Of a DNA stretch of 64,000 nt, positions 45,015-57,182 are shown piece by piece. The notes under the pieces are model-generated. The model worked only from the letters and a program-made list of their open reading frames with translations, searched no databases and was not told the DNA's origin. The translations under genes were made by a program, and so were the position numbers. Source of the DNA: Corticium candelabrum (Eukaryota > Porifera > Homoscleromorpha > Homosclerophorida > Plakinidae); assembly GCF_963422355.1 (NCBI RefSeq), contig NC_085089.1, positions 1,457,501 through 1,521,500 of the forward strand, in the 5' to 3' direction. The stretch's first letter is position 1. Every line of letters starts with the position of its first letter.

Positions 45015-45517
45015 TGTGTCTCACATAGCATGCACATATAATGAGGATGGATCTATATTTTAGTGTATCGCATAGTGTGGACTCATTCTATAACACTAGT
45101 CTACTATTTTAGTTGCGCAGCTTGTTCGTAATTGGCACAAAGAACAGTTACCAGTGGCGTACGCAGGTTTTTCTCTATTGCTAATTATATAACCTATTAA
45201 ATATTGAGGCGCTTACTAAGTGTTAATGTTTGAAAACCATTACAAGTTAATTGAATAACATTACTAAGATTAGTTTATATTAATCGTCATAAAAACGTTA
45301 TAAAAATTGACGCACAAGCTTTCTTCAGCAATACACATGTGAGTGACTCTGCGTACGCCACTAGTTACATCCATCAAATGTTTGGCTGATTTGGCTGGCC
45401 GCGCATGAGGGCCTGCGTACGAGGTTACATACACGTTGTCACGTGACTCAAAGCACGTGGACCTTCGAGCAATTTCTAGAACGCAACGTCTACACATACA
45501 CCGCAGACTCGCTCTCG
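45015..45517. other. Spacer between hexosaminidase copy 4 and AHSA1
   Basis: Holds the 212-bp hAT-like element at 45152-45363 and otherwise no gene. The AHSA1 promoter must lie in the last 150 bp. Confidence 0.5.
45152..45363. mobile_element. 212-bp hAT-like MITE
   Basis: The left end CAGTGGCGTACGCAG and right end CTGCGTACGCCACTA are inverted copies. GTTAC occurs immediately outside both ends (45147-45151 and 45364-45368), a 5-bp target duplication as known for hAT5/hAT6-like groups. There is no coding capacity. Confidence 0.75.
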
Positions 45518-48500
45518 ATGGCGAAATGGGGCCAAGGTGATCCGCGCTGGATCGTGGAAGAGCGCGCCGACGCGACAAACGTGAACAACTGGCATTGGTG
45601 AGAGACTGCGACGACATTCTCTCTACAGCCGTACACGTTGTGTGTAACCTTTTGCCTTGTCGTGCGTAGGACTGAGAAGGACGCCTCCGAGTGGTCAAAA
45701 ACCCTTCTCAAAGAGCTATTTAGAGGTCTCAAGATCGAAGACGGAGACGGTAGGAAGTAATTAAATGTAGAGAAAGAAAGAATGGATAGGGTTGCTTGTT
45801 TAGACATTTTTGAATGGGTTTTGTCATCTGGTGGTGTTCTAGCTAAGTGTCAGACGACCGATGTGTCTAAAGTGGAAGGAGAAGCTAGTGTGAAGTGAGT
45901 GGACGAGGAAACGTTGGCACAAACGTCGGAAATTGTTGTTCGTGTTCGTTTCGTAGCAACCGAAAGGCGAAGACCATTGTGTTCTATGAATGGACAGTGA
46001 CGATTGATTGGAAAGGTTGGTCGTTTATTTTGTTTTGTGGGAATGAAGGAAGAGAATGGATGTTTTGGTAATTGAAATTGCTGTTGCTGTGGGGTATAGC
46101 AGTCATATGTAGACTGTAGTGCCGCTGCAAGTGCCAAATACAGTGGCTGTGATGTCTGTATATTACAGTTGCAGGACACATCTGTATACACTTTTAAGTA
46201 TTTAATTAATGTATTTAGATATATATTTTGCGTTTGTGCTGTAATCTTTTTGTGTTCGGTTTGCAGTTCTGGCTAGAACTGCTGGAACTCGCGTTTGATT
46301 TAGTTCCAGAACTGTTCGAACTGATTCTGACAGTTATTTCCAAGGAGCTGAAACTGCTACAACTGACGGTGCACTCTCTGGTCTGAAAGTTTGAGGTTAG
46401 GACTGACACAGCTCTCTTTGAAAAGTCCTGGAAAAGTGATGGTGCACTATTTGCAGACGAGCAATACTGATAGTTTGGTGTGCTCTATCGCTTTGTTTGA
46501 TAAAGATTGGCGTCAATCACAAGGTCAACAAGAGGCGCTGTTAGCTGAAGTCGCTCTGGTAGTTGATGGATCGGTAGCAGATGAAACCGTAGTAGGCGTG
46601 GAAATTGTTTCGGCTAGCAGTTCTGGTTCACAAAGCAGATATTTTTTGATTTAGTTCTGGTTCTAACAATTGTGACACACCCTCAGTTCCAGTTCTAGAA
46701 CTGCAAATTAAATGCACTCTTACTGGGATCTATACGAATGTTTGAGTAAGAAGTAGGGGGTCGTGTTGTATTTGGCTAGTGGGAAGAAATGTGTATCGTT
46801 GGCAAACAAGATGCAGCGCCATGCAAGTGTAAACTACCTTTACTTAGTCGACAAATCTGACTATAAATTAGACTAATGGTATCTACTAAAGACCTGGGGT
46901 GGTGCGGCCTTTACACGAGTGGTGCGTTCACACTGAAACATACATGGTGCAAGTAGACTTGGCTAAGTAAAGGTGACTTAGTGTTCAAGTCTGTTTTCCG
47001 TAATGATCGTTCACACTGCAAAGCTAGAGTTGCCTTAGAACAAGTCATGCATGTGACAAATTTAAGTGGGAATAAAGAAGACTTAGGTGTATATGCGAAT
47101 GCACCAAAGGTCTCATAAGTGTTCAATCCCTGCAGCTGGCCTTACAAATTTTGGAGGTCCAGTGATGCCACTAATTGGATGTTATGTAAAGAATACTTTG
47201 ATTCAACATTTTGAGTAAAGTATTAATTAAGGTCAATTAACTCACCTAGTTGTAGTGGGCAAGTAATAGCCTGATTTGGCTCAGTTTGACTGGCTCATTG
47301 ATGTTTACCTAGACCAGTCATTCGAGGATAGCTAGAGCTGCTTTGATTGTTTGTGTGAAAGCAACTTACATGTTTACAAGTACATTCCAATAAACTGCAA
47401 GTACAGTACAATACAACTCAGCTGTTTTGCTGATCACCAGGTACACTGAACGATGATGATGTACCCATTAGAGGGACCATTGAGATACCAAACTTGAGCG
47501 AAGAGATAGCTGTTGAAGACCTAGAGGTATGCCTAACATTTGAACTTGTTACTTCGATGCTTATAAATGCATTTTATGTAGGTAATCGTGAAAGTAAAGA
47601 CGGACTCGGATGATGGATGGAAACTGAAGGAAATGATCAGAAAGTCAGGAGCAGAGATAATTAGGAAAACAGCAGGTTGCTATATAGAAAAGTTAAAGAC
47701 AGGTGCACACATTGCTAGAGCTTGTGTCACAACAACCACTCATTATTGTTTACACGCATACACAGAATTCTCACAAGGTCTACAACTACCAAGACATCAA
47801 AGTTCAGAAGCTGCGAAAGCCGGAAAAATGTCGTCTGCAGGAAGTGTGATTAGTGATGCTTTTAAGGTGGTTTTTTAGTATTACACTTGAACCTCCCTAA
47901 TTCGGGCAGTACAGGACCAGCTGCTGCCTGGATCCCAGAAATGTCCGGAATAGAAAGAAGTAACAAGCGTTATCCTTGGAATCCCAAACTGTTGTAATGT
48001 AAATGTCTGGTACTCGAGTTCTACATACAGTATCCGTGTACAGTACACACTTGTACTACACTGTAATGTATAGGCACTTTGTGCTAAAGTTATGTACTCG
48101 TATAACGAAATTGCAACAATCGAATCTTGAATTGCATGACTTGTACCTCTTTGTACGAAGAGCAAACCAGCTGCCACAACAACAAATATTGAACTAGGAT
48201 TTAGTAGATGTAAAATCCACGTAACTTTAGTTTACCTGCTACTGTAGACTGAGGAAAGGTGCACGTTTATATGGAGAATTTCTTCTCCCAAGTGCCTACT
48301 TGTGGAGTCCCAAGGCCTCGTACGTACTGGTAAAGATGCCCGATCTAGGGAGGTGCCCGGATCTCGGAGGTCCAGATGAGGGAGGTTCGAGTGTAATTTA
48401 CTTGATATGATTGCATTGAACGTCTTATGTTGTAGAGTGGAGCTAGTGTCAGGAGCAAGCAAGGATGTATGTATTGTGAGTGTATTTTGCAATGTTTGTT

Positions 48501-49105
48501 TGATAATACACGTGTGTTGGTGTCTGTAGCATCACCAGGTAGCGTAGGCTACATTATCGCAACAAAGAAAATAGTTCTTAATACAGACTTCAAGACGACA
48601 GCCAACGAGTTGTATTTAACACTGACTTCACGAGAGGTATGTAATTGAATGTTTAGGTGCTCGGTTAAGTAATTATTAATTAAAGTATTTATTGTCATGT
48701 TTAGAGACTCGAGGCTTTTACACAAGGTCCTGTGGAAATAGAGGCAACAAAAGGTGGCCGGTTTTCGTTACTCGGTGGCAACGTGACGGGAGAGTTTAGA
48801 GAACTGGTCTGTAGTCATTGTCTTAGTTCGTTCTCGAATGTTTATTGTTGCACTCATTCTCTAATTTGTCTCATCAATCAATACATAAAGTATTAAATAA
48901 AATAATTAATGAAATTTAATGGAAAGTACGACCAATGCACAGTTTTGTGGCAGCTACTGTGTTATTCTATTGTCAATCGTGGGTGGATTACGTATAGCTA
49001 TTGTTTGTTTGCAGTACATTTTTAGTGTTTACTCCCAAAATATTGCATGAGAGGATTTTTTAATGAATGGAATGAAGCAGTGCTGTTGCATGTTAGTTAA
49101 TCATG

Positions 49106-49192
<87 letters not shown>

Positions 49193-49681
49193 AGAAAGAT
49201 TTGACATTATAGATCTAAGGAATGTCTTATGGACCATGGGAACATGACAGTTTCAAATGGTTCGTTGTTATTAACTAACAGCACGTGTCTAGTGTAAATT
49301 CAAAACAATCTCATCCTACCCTTGTTGTTCACGCTTCTCTTTTCTATGTTATACTAAGAAAAGAGTCTAGCACAACAAGGGTAGGTAGCCGAGCTTGTTT
49401 TGACCTAATTTTTGATCTCGAAATGTGGGAACTGACTCGCAGCTGCATCGTTGTAGATTAGGGATACAAGAATCGTGCAGACATGGCGTTATAGCAACTG
49501 GCCAGATGGACACTACTCGACTGTCAGAATAGAACTACAACAAACAGAAGACAACACGAAATTGAAACTCACTCAGTCTGGTGTTCCCGAGTCAGAAGCT
49601 GAAAGAACACGTCAAGGTTGGAATAGGTATTATTTTCAGAGTATGAAGAGGACATTCGGCTACGGTGCTCAACTTATGTGA
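45518..49681 (+). CDS. AHSA1: Activator of Hsp90 ATPase (Aha1), multi-exon
   Basis: Aha1 is a cytosolic co-chaperone that stimulates the Hsp90 ATPase. Exon 1 (45518-45597) encodes MAKWGQGDPRWIVEERADAT, almost the vertebrate start. Further exons: 45670-45749 (TEKDASEWSKTLLKELF), 45843-45894, 45957-46015 (NRKAKTIVFYEWTVTIDWKG), 47441-47526 (RGTIEIPNLSEE), 47582-47702, 47766-47866, about 48530-48636, 48705-48806 (GGRFSLLGGNVTGEFREL) and 49457-49681, ending RTRQGWNRYYFQSMKRTFGY and GAQLM. The N-terminal Aha1 domain and the C-terminal AHSA1 START-like domain are both present. The joint between 47866 and 48530 does not fall cleanly in phase, so a boundary or small exon there is uncertain. Intron 4 and a later intron carry small transposons. 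Confidence 0.92.
46263..46704. repeat. Foldback element in AHSA1 intron
   Basis: The ends GCAGTTCTGGCTAGAACTG and, on the opposite strand, GCAGTTCTAGAACTGGAACT are inverted and rich in the palindrome AGTTCTAGAACT. Internal copies of the GAACTG word lie near both ends. About 440 bp, non-coding. Confidence 0.55.
47884..48393. mobile_element. Pogo/Tigger-like non-autonomous element in AHSA1 intron
   Basis: The left end CACTTGAACCTCCCTAATTC and the reverse complement of the right end CACTCGAACCTCCCTCATCT form inverted repeats flanked by TA on both sides (47882-47883, 48394-48395). Ends of the CAxTxGAACCTCxCTAAT type and a TA target suit pogo-type Tc1/mariner elements. About 510 bp with no transposase. 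Confidence 0.65.
49111..49189. repeat. (TG)n microsatellite
   Basis: About 80 bp of uninterrupted TG repeats in the last AHSA1 intron. Confidence 0.95.
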
Positions 49682-50006
49682 CAACAGAGAAGAATCATTT
49701 ACCTATCAGCTTTGAGTACAGAGACTATCTCAACACTTGAGAACTCTCTCTCATAGGCTCACCTGTATAGCTATTTAATATCTAATGTACATCTAGATCT
49801 ACTCTATTTTGTGCTCTAGTATCAACTCTCTTTCTTTGAAAATTACCTTTCCTGTATGGTCATGCTTGTGCGACTTTTACCACCACTGTAGATATGTTTT
49901 GACACACATACACACACACACATATACACACACACACCACACACACACACTGCGCATGCGTTTCATTTAGTCCCCGCAAAAGACTGAAGTCGCATACTGC
50001 ACTGAT

Positions 50007-53000
50007 ATGAGAGCAGACCCGCACGGAATAGAGCCGCTTTTGGATGTACACAGGAGAGATGGTAAAAGACAGCAGCGTGATGACAAATGTGTGCTGTTCT
50101 ATCGTGTCTTTGTCGTCATTCTCCTGCTGTCTATTCTTGGATTACTTGTAGCAGGTAGGAATGATTGCACATGCACTTGCATTGAGTGTGCATATGCTCT
50201 GATGTCGCGTCTCTAGATGTGCTGCATCGTTATACAACAGACGAAGGAAGCAGCTCGCAGTGTGCTAATCAACCCGTCTACAGCAATCCTGGTGCGCATG
50301 GCATGCAGAGCGTGAAATGTCATACTAAGCGTGAAATAGCCTTAATTAATTAATTAAAAATTTCCAAGGCATTGTGTTAATATCAACTTGAAGAGTGCCA
50401 CTCTAGTCAGTCACGTGACCGGCAACAAAGCTGACAATACACTGTCAACAACTGACGATCGAAGTTTACGATTTATTACCTGTATATATTGTGCTCTTTG
50501 TTGACTTGAAGCCTGCTGATCAACGTACAGAAAGTCAAAAATATTTGTGGATACACCCAATTTAAAATTTTCAACTGTATACATAAACCCACTTTTTAAT
50601 AAATTAAGGCAGTTGCCTCGGTTGTGTCATGCGTAGTCACGCCACTGAATGTGTTTGTAAATATTGATGTTTTTAAGACGTCTCAGCAATGAAGAGAGTT
50701 AGAAAACTTGAAAGTAACACATAAACTGGCACTAAAAGGTTAGTTAACAGAATGTATGCTGTGACTGGGTATTTGGCAACTGGTTGGTTGTTTACGGAGA
50801 GATTTTTATTCCATGTTGATTCAGGGCTGGATCAGGGAGGTCAAATAGTGATGACAGAACAAGCTGCAAACAGGCAAATCACTTGTGTTTAGATCTATCT
50901 TTTAATGTTTAATGTAAGGATGGCGTATAAAATGTCAACAATGCTCGATGCTTGTGATGGATATGAGGCTCTCGATGATTCAGAATGGTTCAACTGATCA
51001 TCATCTCATTGAGCCATCTGGACGTCAGGTTTTGCTGTATGTTCTCTGTTTTCTTTCCTGTCTCTGGCCGGAGCTTTACAGAGGAACACTTGAACGAGCC
51101 ATATGCACACACACTTGAATACTTTGTCAGGCAAACATCACATATGTGTACCATTGTATGTTATCACCATGCAGTGTTTCCGCTGGAAATTTTCTATTAC
51201 AGTAGAACCTCGCTAATCCGAATCTTTGCTAATCAGGTCCTATTGGTCAGCCTGGTTTTCAGCAAATGCACGTATCTAACTATTTTAAATCCTGACTGTC
51301 ACGTTATGTAGAAGTACATGTAGTCGTTGCAGCAGTGTCCATTACCTCAAACATGACGTGTGTAGAGATATGTAAATGCACTAGTGGTCTGGCAAAGTCT
51401 GAACCTTCAAGGCTATGTGGTTGGCCTTTTTGATAATCCAAACAATTCACTAATCCGAACACCTACAGTTGTTTGTTCGTTTGTAGCCAAGCGCTTTATT
51501 TCAGAGCCAAGAAAAAATCGGCCAAACATCAAACAGATAACAATCTCAACAGCAACAACTATTGATTCAAGTTTAGCTTGGTAGGGCAATATTTACCAAT
51601 GATCAATCACAACAATGCAGTACTAATCTGACACATGTCATGCTCAATGGAATGTGACTTTGGAAAGACAAAGTCTACAAACCAAACTTCAAGCGTTCAG
51701 TGCCATCCTTCCTGGTTTCATACCAAAATTTAAAATTTTTGTTGAAATCAAAGTATTGAAATTTTGGTCCTTTGATGTTCAGTATCATCAAAGTTCAGCA
51801 TCACTGATTCAATGATAAAGTCATCATCATCATCATCATCGTCATCATCATCTACGGCAGTCATCTTCACAACCATGACTGTCATCTTCACTTGTGCTTA
51901 TTTCTAGTTTGACACTTACGGAAGCTGTACGCAAAGAGCATGTGCCTGCAGGACATAAACAGAGCAAGTGCAAGAGATCGGCCTTTTAGTCCCTGGTGCT
52001 TCATTGCGTTGCACTATAAGAATATATATATATAATTGCCTTTGTTAGCACACTCTAGTGACCGTACTTGCAAGATCTGATCCAGAGGAAGGCGTACACG
52101 GTACACTGCAACAGCTAGCCAAATTGGCGAGGAGGCGTTATTATTTTCTCACCGGCGACATTTATTTGTAACATTTGGTTATTTAGCGATCATCCAGCCA
52201 AAACACTGTCAGTAATGTGTGAAGTAGGTGGAGACTAAATTAATTAACACTGTGCGCATGGTTGGTATCGTTGTACTGTACTGCTTATTTATGTAATGAG
52301 ATGAGTTTCTGTTGATGTCTAGTCGTGCCTTCACTGAAACAGAAATTACCAGAGGCTTGTGGTCATCTAAGCGCCATACCTCCTCTGAGTGACGACTCAT
52401 ATGAACTAAAACAAGTTCAAGTTATTATTCGGTGGGTAGCTGTAATATGTCTGTACTCTGCAGTTTTTGTATTGTGGCGTTTGTAGTCATGGCGACAGGG
52501 TACAATGGCAGCCAAAGAAATGCTGGTCAAGCAGTACTTCTGTATGGAACTGCTCAATTTCAATGACCTCAACTCCAAGCTTCAATCGAACAACTACGAC
52601 GATGGATGCTTTTAGGCTTTTCAGACATAGTGAGAACATTATGGTGTGAATGCCATTCTTGAAAATGCGTAGTTTTGATTTTAATCAAATTTGTTATAAT
52701 TTTATTACTTTAATTTATTACATTTTGTTAGACCAGACCAATTAAATTTTTTGATGCTTGCATTCGCCCGTCCAGTTTTGAGCTTGACTCAAAAATAAAA
52801 CTTGATGTGCGCATGCGCAATGATATTATGCTTGCTGTAAAATGACTTGGTAGTATGTACGTCCTACAAATGCATATCAATGACTCCACAAGTGGTAACA
52901 GTGCATGTGGTTTATCAACTGTTTGCGTTCTGATTGGTATCAATGTCTTTTGTTTTAGTGTCCATTTTGTTATCTCATGTTTGTATATGCAGTGCAATGA

Positions 53001-53067
53001 AAACTGCACACGCTTGAAGTGTCACATGATCATTAATTTTTATTTTTGATTTGATTGGTTGGTGTGT

Positions 53068-53131
<64 letters not shown>

Positions 53132-53932
53132 ATGCATGCGTATGTTCTGATAATGTCAGTGTGCTGATGTATATGCAGAATTTATTGCAGTTGGTATGGT
53201 GTATCATGATGTTTACCTAACGGCATTCTTATTATTGCTTATGTTGCTCCTTTAAAGTTATTCTGTGGTTTCTAGAATTTGAATATGGAGTTGAGCCAAT
53301 TCTTGGAGACTGTTACGTTGGCCAGTTGACACTTAGAGGTTACGAACAACAGATTCAAAACGGAATGAATCTGAGAAAGGCGTACATCAATTCTGGCTTT
53401 TTGGGATCTTCGTTCAATAGTTCAGACGTTTACATCAGATCAGATGGTATTAGAAAATATATTGCTGTATACCATCAATCGGGTTCTTAATAAATTATTA
53501 TATTTCATGCTAATTACAGATGAACCTCGGACATTGCAGGCAATATGTTTTTTGTTTTAATACCATCTTATGTATTATGTTTGTATGTTATTATGCCTTA
53601 TTAGTCAGTTGAAGCCGTTATAAATGGCATGTATCCTCCATCTACGTTAAAAGGAAAAGAAGTTGAGGTGATAGATATTAACACCAGAGACATGAATGTG
53701 GAGATCATGGATTCTAATCCTACGTATGTTGGTTTCTTATACGTTGTGCTTACTTCGCTGCTATTATGTCAATGAGTGACAATGTGTTTGTACGTTTTTC
53801 AGACTTTGTCCAATTGTTGATAAGTACGAAGCTGCACTAAAAAACAGCTCAGAGGTTACTGCGCGTGTACAGAAAGTGGTCATGCCCTTGTTGCGTCAAC
53901 TCGATTCTCTATTGAAAAGAAATCTGAGTGTG

Positions 53933-53967
<35 letters not shown>

Positions 53968-54001
53968 CGTGTGTGCGTCCGTGCATGCATGTGCTTGCGA
54001 G

Positions 54002-54054
<53 letters not shown>

Positions 54055-54069
54055 ACGTGTGCATGCATG

Positions 54070-54142
<73 letters not shown>

Positions 54143-54847
54143 AATTTGGTTTATTGTAAATTTACACCAAAACTGGGATTTGTATGCTCTTATACTAGCT
54201 TCTGATGATCTGGATGCTTTGGCGGATTGTATGACTGTCTACACTTGTCACGGCCAGCCATTGCCTGCTGGTGTAACTACTGATATTTTTCAACGGGTGT
54301 TACATGAGGTCACATGGTTTATTACGCACTTGTATTCATACCCATCAGTAGAAAACGGCACCAAAGCAAATATTGGCTTTTTAATCAAGAGTTTGTTTGA
54401 TGTATGGCACTTCATGAGTTTTGTGTTATGTTATGGTAATGATGCAGTTTTCTTTCTGTTACAGAGATTGGAGGGCAAAGTTGAAGGGAAAGATCATACG
54501 AAGTTTATTATTTATTCCGGTCACGATACAACACGTAAGTTTGCTGTTGTTCAAAGCTGGTTTACAGTCTTCTCACATTTGTGTTAGTGCTTCCATTGTT
54601 GGTGTCATTCCAACTGGATATCAACGATATTGCATGGCCACCGTATGCATCTCTGATGGCAATCGAGCTGTACCGATCAAAACAGCGTGGAAATTATGCT
54701 GTGAGGGTTGTCTACAACGGTCAAACGTTGCAGTTACCATTCTGTAATGGCAAAGGTGACAGTACTTCAATGTTGTGTGAGTGGGAAGTTTTCAAAGAAC
54801 ACTTGCAGAACTTGATACCGGATAAGGAATTTTGTGATGGACAGTGA
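50007..54847 (+). CDS. PXYLP1-like histidine acid phosphatase, type II membrane protein
   Basis: Exon 1 (50007-50154) encodes a short basic tail and an anchor (FYRVFVVILLLSILGLLVA). Later exons: 50217-50291, 52323-52431, 52487-52629 (joining to make the RHGDR phosphohistidine motif), 53276-53446 (LTLRGYEQQIQNG), about 53520-53539, 53605-53724, about 53803-53927, about 54199-54350, 54465-54534 (YSGHDTT, the acid/base HD motif) and 54588-54847, ending KEFCDGQ. RHG and HD motifs define the branch-2 histidine phosphatases. The anchor and layout resemble PXYLP1, the Golgi enzyme that removes the xylose 2-phosphate from the glycosaminoglycan linker, but lysosomal-type acid phosphatase is possible. 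The intron at 53540-53604 starts with GC instead of GT. Confidence 0.82.
51198..51480. repeat. Pogo/Tigger-like end sequence in a PXYLP1-like intron
   Basis: TACAGTAGAACCTCGCTAATCCG at about 51198 is the classic form of a Tigger-type terminal repeat (TA plus CAGTAGAACCTCGCTAATCC). A second CTAATCCGAACAC lies at about 51452 in the same orientation. I see no matching opposite end, so this is one end of a decayed element. Confidence 0.45.
53070..53127. repeat. (TG)n microsatellite
   Basis: About 58 bp of TG repeats in an intron of the PXYLP1-like gene. Confidence 0.95.
53936..54140. repeat. Long interrupted (TG)n microsatellite
   Basis: About 205 bp of TG repeats interrupted by GCATGCATG and GTGCGTGCG variants. 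It begins about 10 bp after an exon of the PXYLP1-like gene and could influence splicing there. Confidence 0.95.
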
Positions 54848-56290
54848 GTGTGTACAATAGTAACAGTAGTTATCATACACTAATAACTGTTGTGCTAGTC
54901 TTGAAATGAATCCCGTTTTACAAGAGTTCTAACATGTGTGACTGGTGTGAATTCATATGTGTATGATTATAGTTGTTTCTAATGCATCTTTTATCAAGAA
55001 CAATATGTAAGACAAAGCGAATGGCAGTACAAGGTATTTGCTGACTTGAGACATAGTAAAGATGTATTAGACGGATTAGGTTCTACTGTCATTGACTACT
55101 GTAAACCAAGAAATTTTTGGTAATTTTGGTATGGCCTATTATTCTAAGTACCTAAATTAAATCTCTAACTCTAGTTGTTAAACCTCTGGGAGCCGACAGC
55201 AATGTCCATGGCAAATTATTGTCATTATTATATGACTACATATAGTGCACACCTTTACTATTGTGTTGCACAATTGCGTAAATGTGGTTCTAGTTCTAAG
55301 TGTACTGTGCATCCAGCCAGGATTCTTGAGCTTTTGATGAGCTTCACCGAAAGTAGATCACTACAGAAACGGAATTCTCAGGAGGTACATGTACTGGAAT
55401 TTTTATGGCATCGAAAATGTCTTGGTTTACAGTATAGCATTCAGAGTTGTTAGTCTGTACGTGTACCGTATGGCTGTTTGAGAGATTTGACTCTGACTTT
55501 ATGCATGCTGTTGTTGTCTACATGTAGAATAGGACCGAAGCTCTAATTTGTCTCAAGTAGGGGCTGTAGAACTACCGTGGTAGTCAAAATCGTTTAGTCA
55601 TGCCATTCGAATAGGATGGTGATAACTATTGCATGACTACAGTATACAGTCTGAGATAGGCCGCTTACTAAAAATCGCTCAACAGGAATGACAGCGATTA
55701 TAAAACCATTTTACTTATTTACTTTAATCAAGGTCAACAGTTTGATACTTGGAACAGCTCCAGTAGCCAAGCTATTCTACAGCCAGACGAAAACCTTCGT
55801 TTACAGCACTTCTAAACATATGTACAGTATACTGTATCTATTAGTATGTCTTCTTATGTAGAAATGAGCTGCATCGATCAGTAAATGTTTATCACATAAA
55901 CATCATTTGGCGAAATTGGATGGAAAAGATGTCAGTACGTATATGTACATGTGAACGTACGAGGTAGATTGATTGTGTATTACACAAACTGACATGCAAT
56001 AATGCACTTAACATATTATGTAGGCATTTATTGGTGACATGAATCAATTTTGTAAAATATTATCAGGCTGATTTTAATTTTCTGAGCTCCTTTGGGCAGG
56101 ACAGTACGGTGGGACATCCCATTATGTAGGGCATCCCATTTCGGTAGGACATGGTAACAACTTAGGTTTGCTCTCTTCGATCGTTTGATTGTCCCGTATG
56201 TCGTAACTCTGGAGATCAGCAGAGTCCAATTGTAACACTTTCCAACCTTCTGTGTTGACGTAGAGCGGCTTGTATGCTGTAGGAGTCGTG
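54848..56290. other. Spacer between PXYLP1-like and MRPL14
   Basis: Holds the 338-bp MITE-like element at 55097-55434. The frame inside it (55175-55453) belongs to the repeat and not to a gene. Nothing else is recognised. Confidence 0.45.
55097..55434. mobile_element. MITE-like element with TACTGTAAACCAAGAAATTT ends
   Basis: The left end TACTGTAAACCAAGAAATTT and right end TGTCTTGGTTTACAGTA are inverted with minor change. A second, partial copy of the right half is seen near 30500-30571 (AATGGAAT, GAGGAGGTAC, TTTCTTGGTTTACAGTA). No transposase. Confidence 0.6.
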
Positions 56291-56298
56291 TACCACAA

Positions 56299-56700
56299 AT
56301 GCTATCCTCTCTTCGGCCTCTCACTCGAACGACTCGTTCACTTCTGGTTGTACAGCTTCGTTCTGTAATGAAACAAACGAGACTGAGAGTTATCGACAAC
56401 AGTATACCAACCACGACGTCAGCTCAAGACGCTCCATACTGCATCCACGTGTACGGATCAAAGAAGGTGGCTCAGCTTGGTGACGTCATAAAGATGGCGT
56501 ACAAGGGCAAGATGTACAAGGCGGTTGTAGTGAGCGATACGGGTTGCAGACATGTACGATTCGATAACAAGAACAACGTGGTGGTCGTAGATGACAACTT
56601 GTCGCCCGTGGGTACTAGAATCACTGGACCGTTGCCTACAGAATTGAGAGGAAAACCCGGACTTTCCAAGTTGTTAGCGATAGCAAGTAGATTTGTATAG
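56299..56700 (+). CDS. MRPL14: Mitochondrial large-subunit ribosomal protein L14 (uL14m)
   Basis: A single-exon frame of 133 residues starting at an ATG. The first 35 or so residues are basic and hydroxylated (MLSSLRPLTRTTRSLLVVQL), a plausible mitochondrial presequence. The rest follows the uL14 fold: TRLRVIDNS, APYCIHVYG, LGDVIKMAYKGKMYKAVVV, VRFDNKNNVVVVDDN, PVGTRITGPLPTELR, LSKLLAIASRFV. This matches animal MRPL14 in order and length. uL14m sits at the intersubunit face of the mitoribosome, where anti-association and silencing factors dock. The lack of introns is unusual beside its intron-rich neighbours. Confidence 0.92.
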   Translation: MLSSLRPLTRTTRSLLVVQLRSVMKQTRLRVIDNSIPTTTSAQDAPYCIHVYGSKKVAQLGDVIKMAYKGKMYKAVVVSDTGCRHVRFDNKNNVVVVDDNLSPVGTRITGPLPTELRGKPGLSKLLAIASRFV

Positions 56701-57182
56701 GGACATTGATCTTTAAATTAAAAAAGTTATGATGCATATAATAAATGCAATAATTAATTTGGTGTGTAGAATGTATGCCTTTGGCATTAAATGTGTATTG
56801 TGTGGACACCTTGATTTACCACTAGGGTTCCTACTAAATGATCAAATTAGTAGCAATCGATATCAAAGTGTCCAATTTCTTTATTACAATTAGTTTACTG
56901 CGGAGACATATTTATTACATACTCATTGACTTACAAGTATCAATGCGTATGATTAATTAAGCATATGATTAATTAATTAAGTATATGTTGCAATGTAATT
57001 TATCTACATCGGTTGTACAGTTGAATATGATGCGTCTACAGTTGAATTCATTGTATATGATATATGGTGGTACACTAGTCTACATGCACAGTACTGTGGC
57101 TACAGACACACACACGTGCAGTGTGCTGTGGTTAGAATTCCGAGGGCATTGTACGCGCATTGTCTTTAGATCGACTTCTAGT

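Noticed and set aside
53880-54205. Long cysteine/valine-repeat frames on both strands
   Set aside because: They are translations of the TG microsatellite in an intron.
55175-55453. 92-residue plus-strand frame after the PXYLP1-like gene
   Set aside because: It lies inside the MITE-like element and has no protein homology that I recognise.
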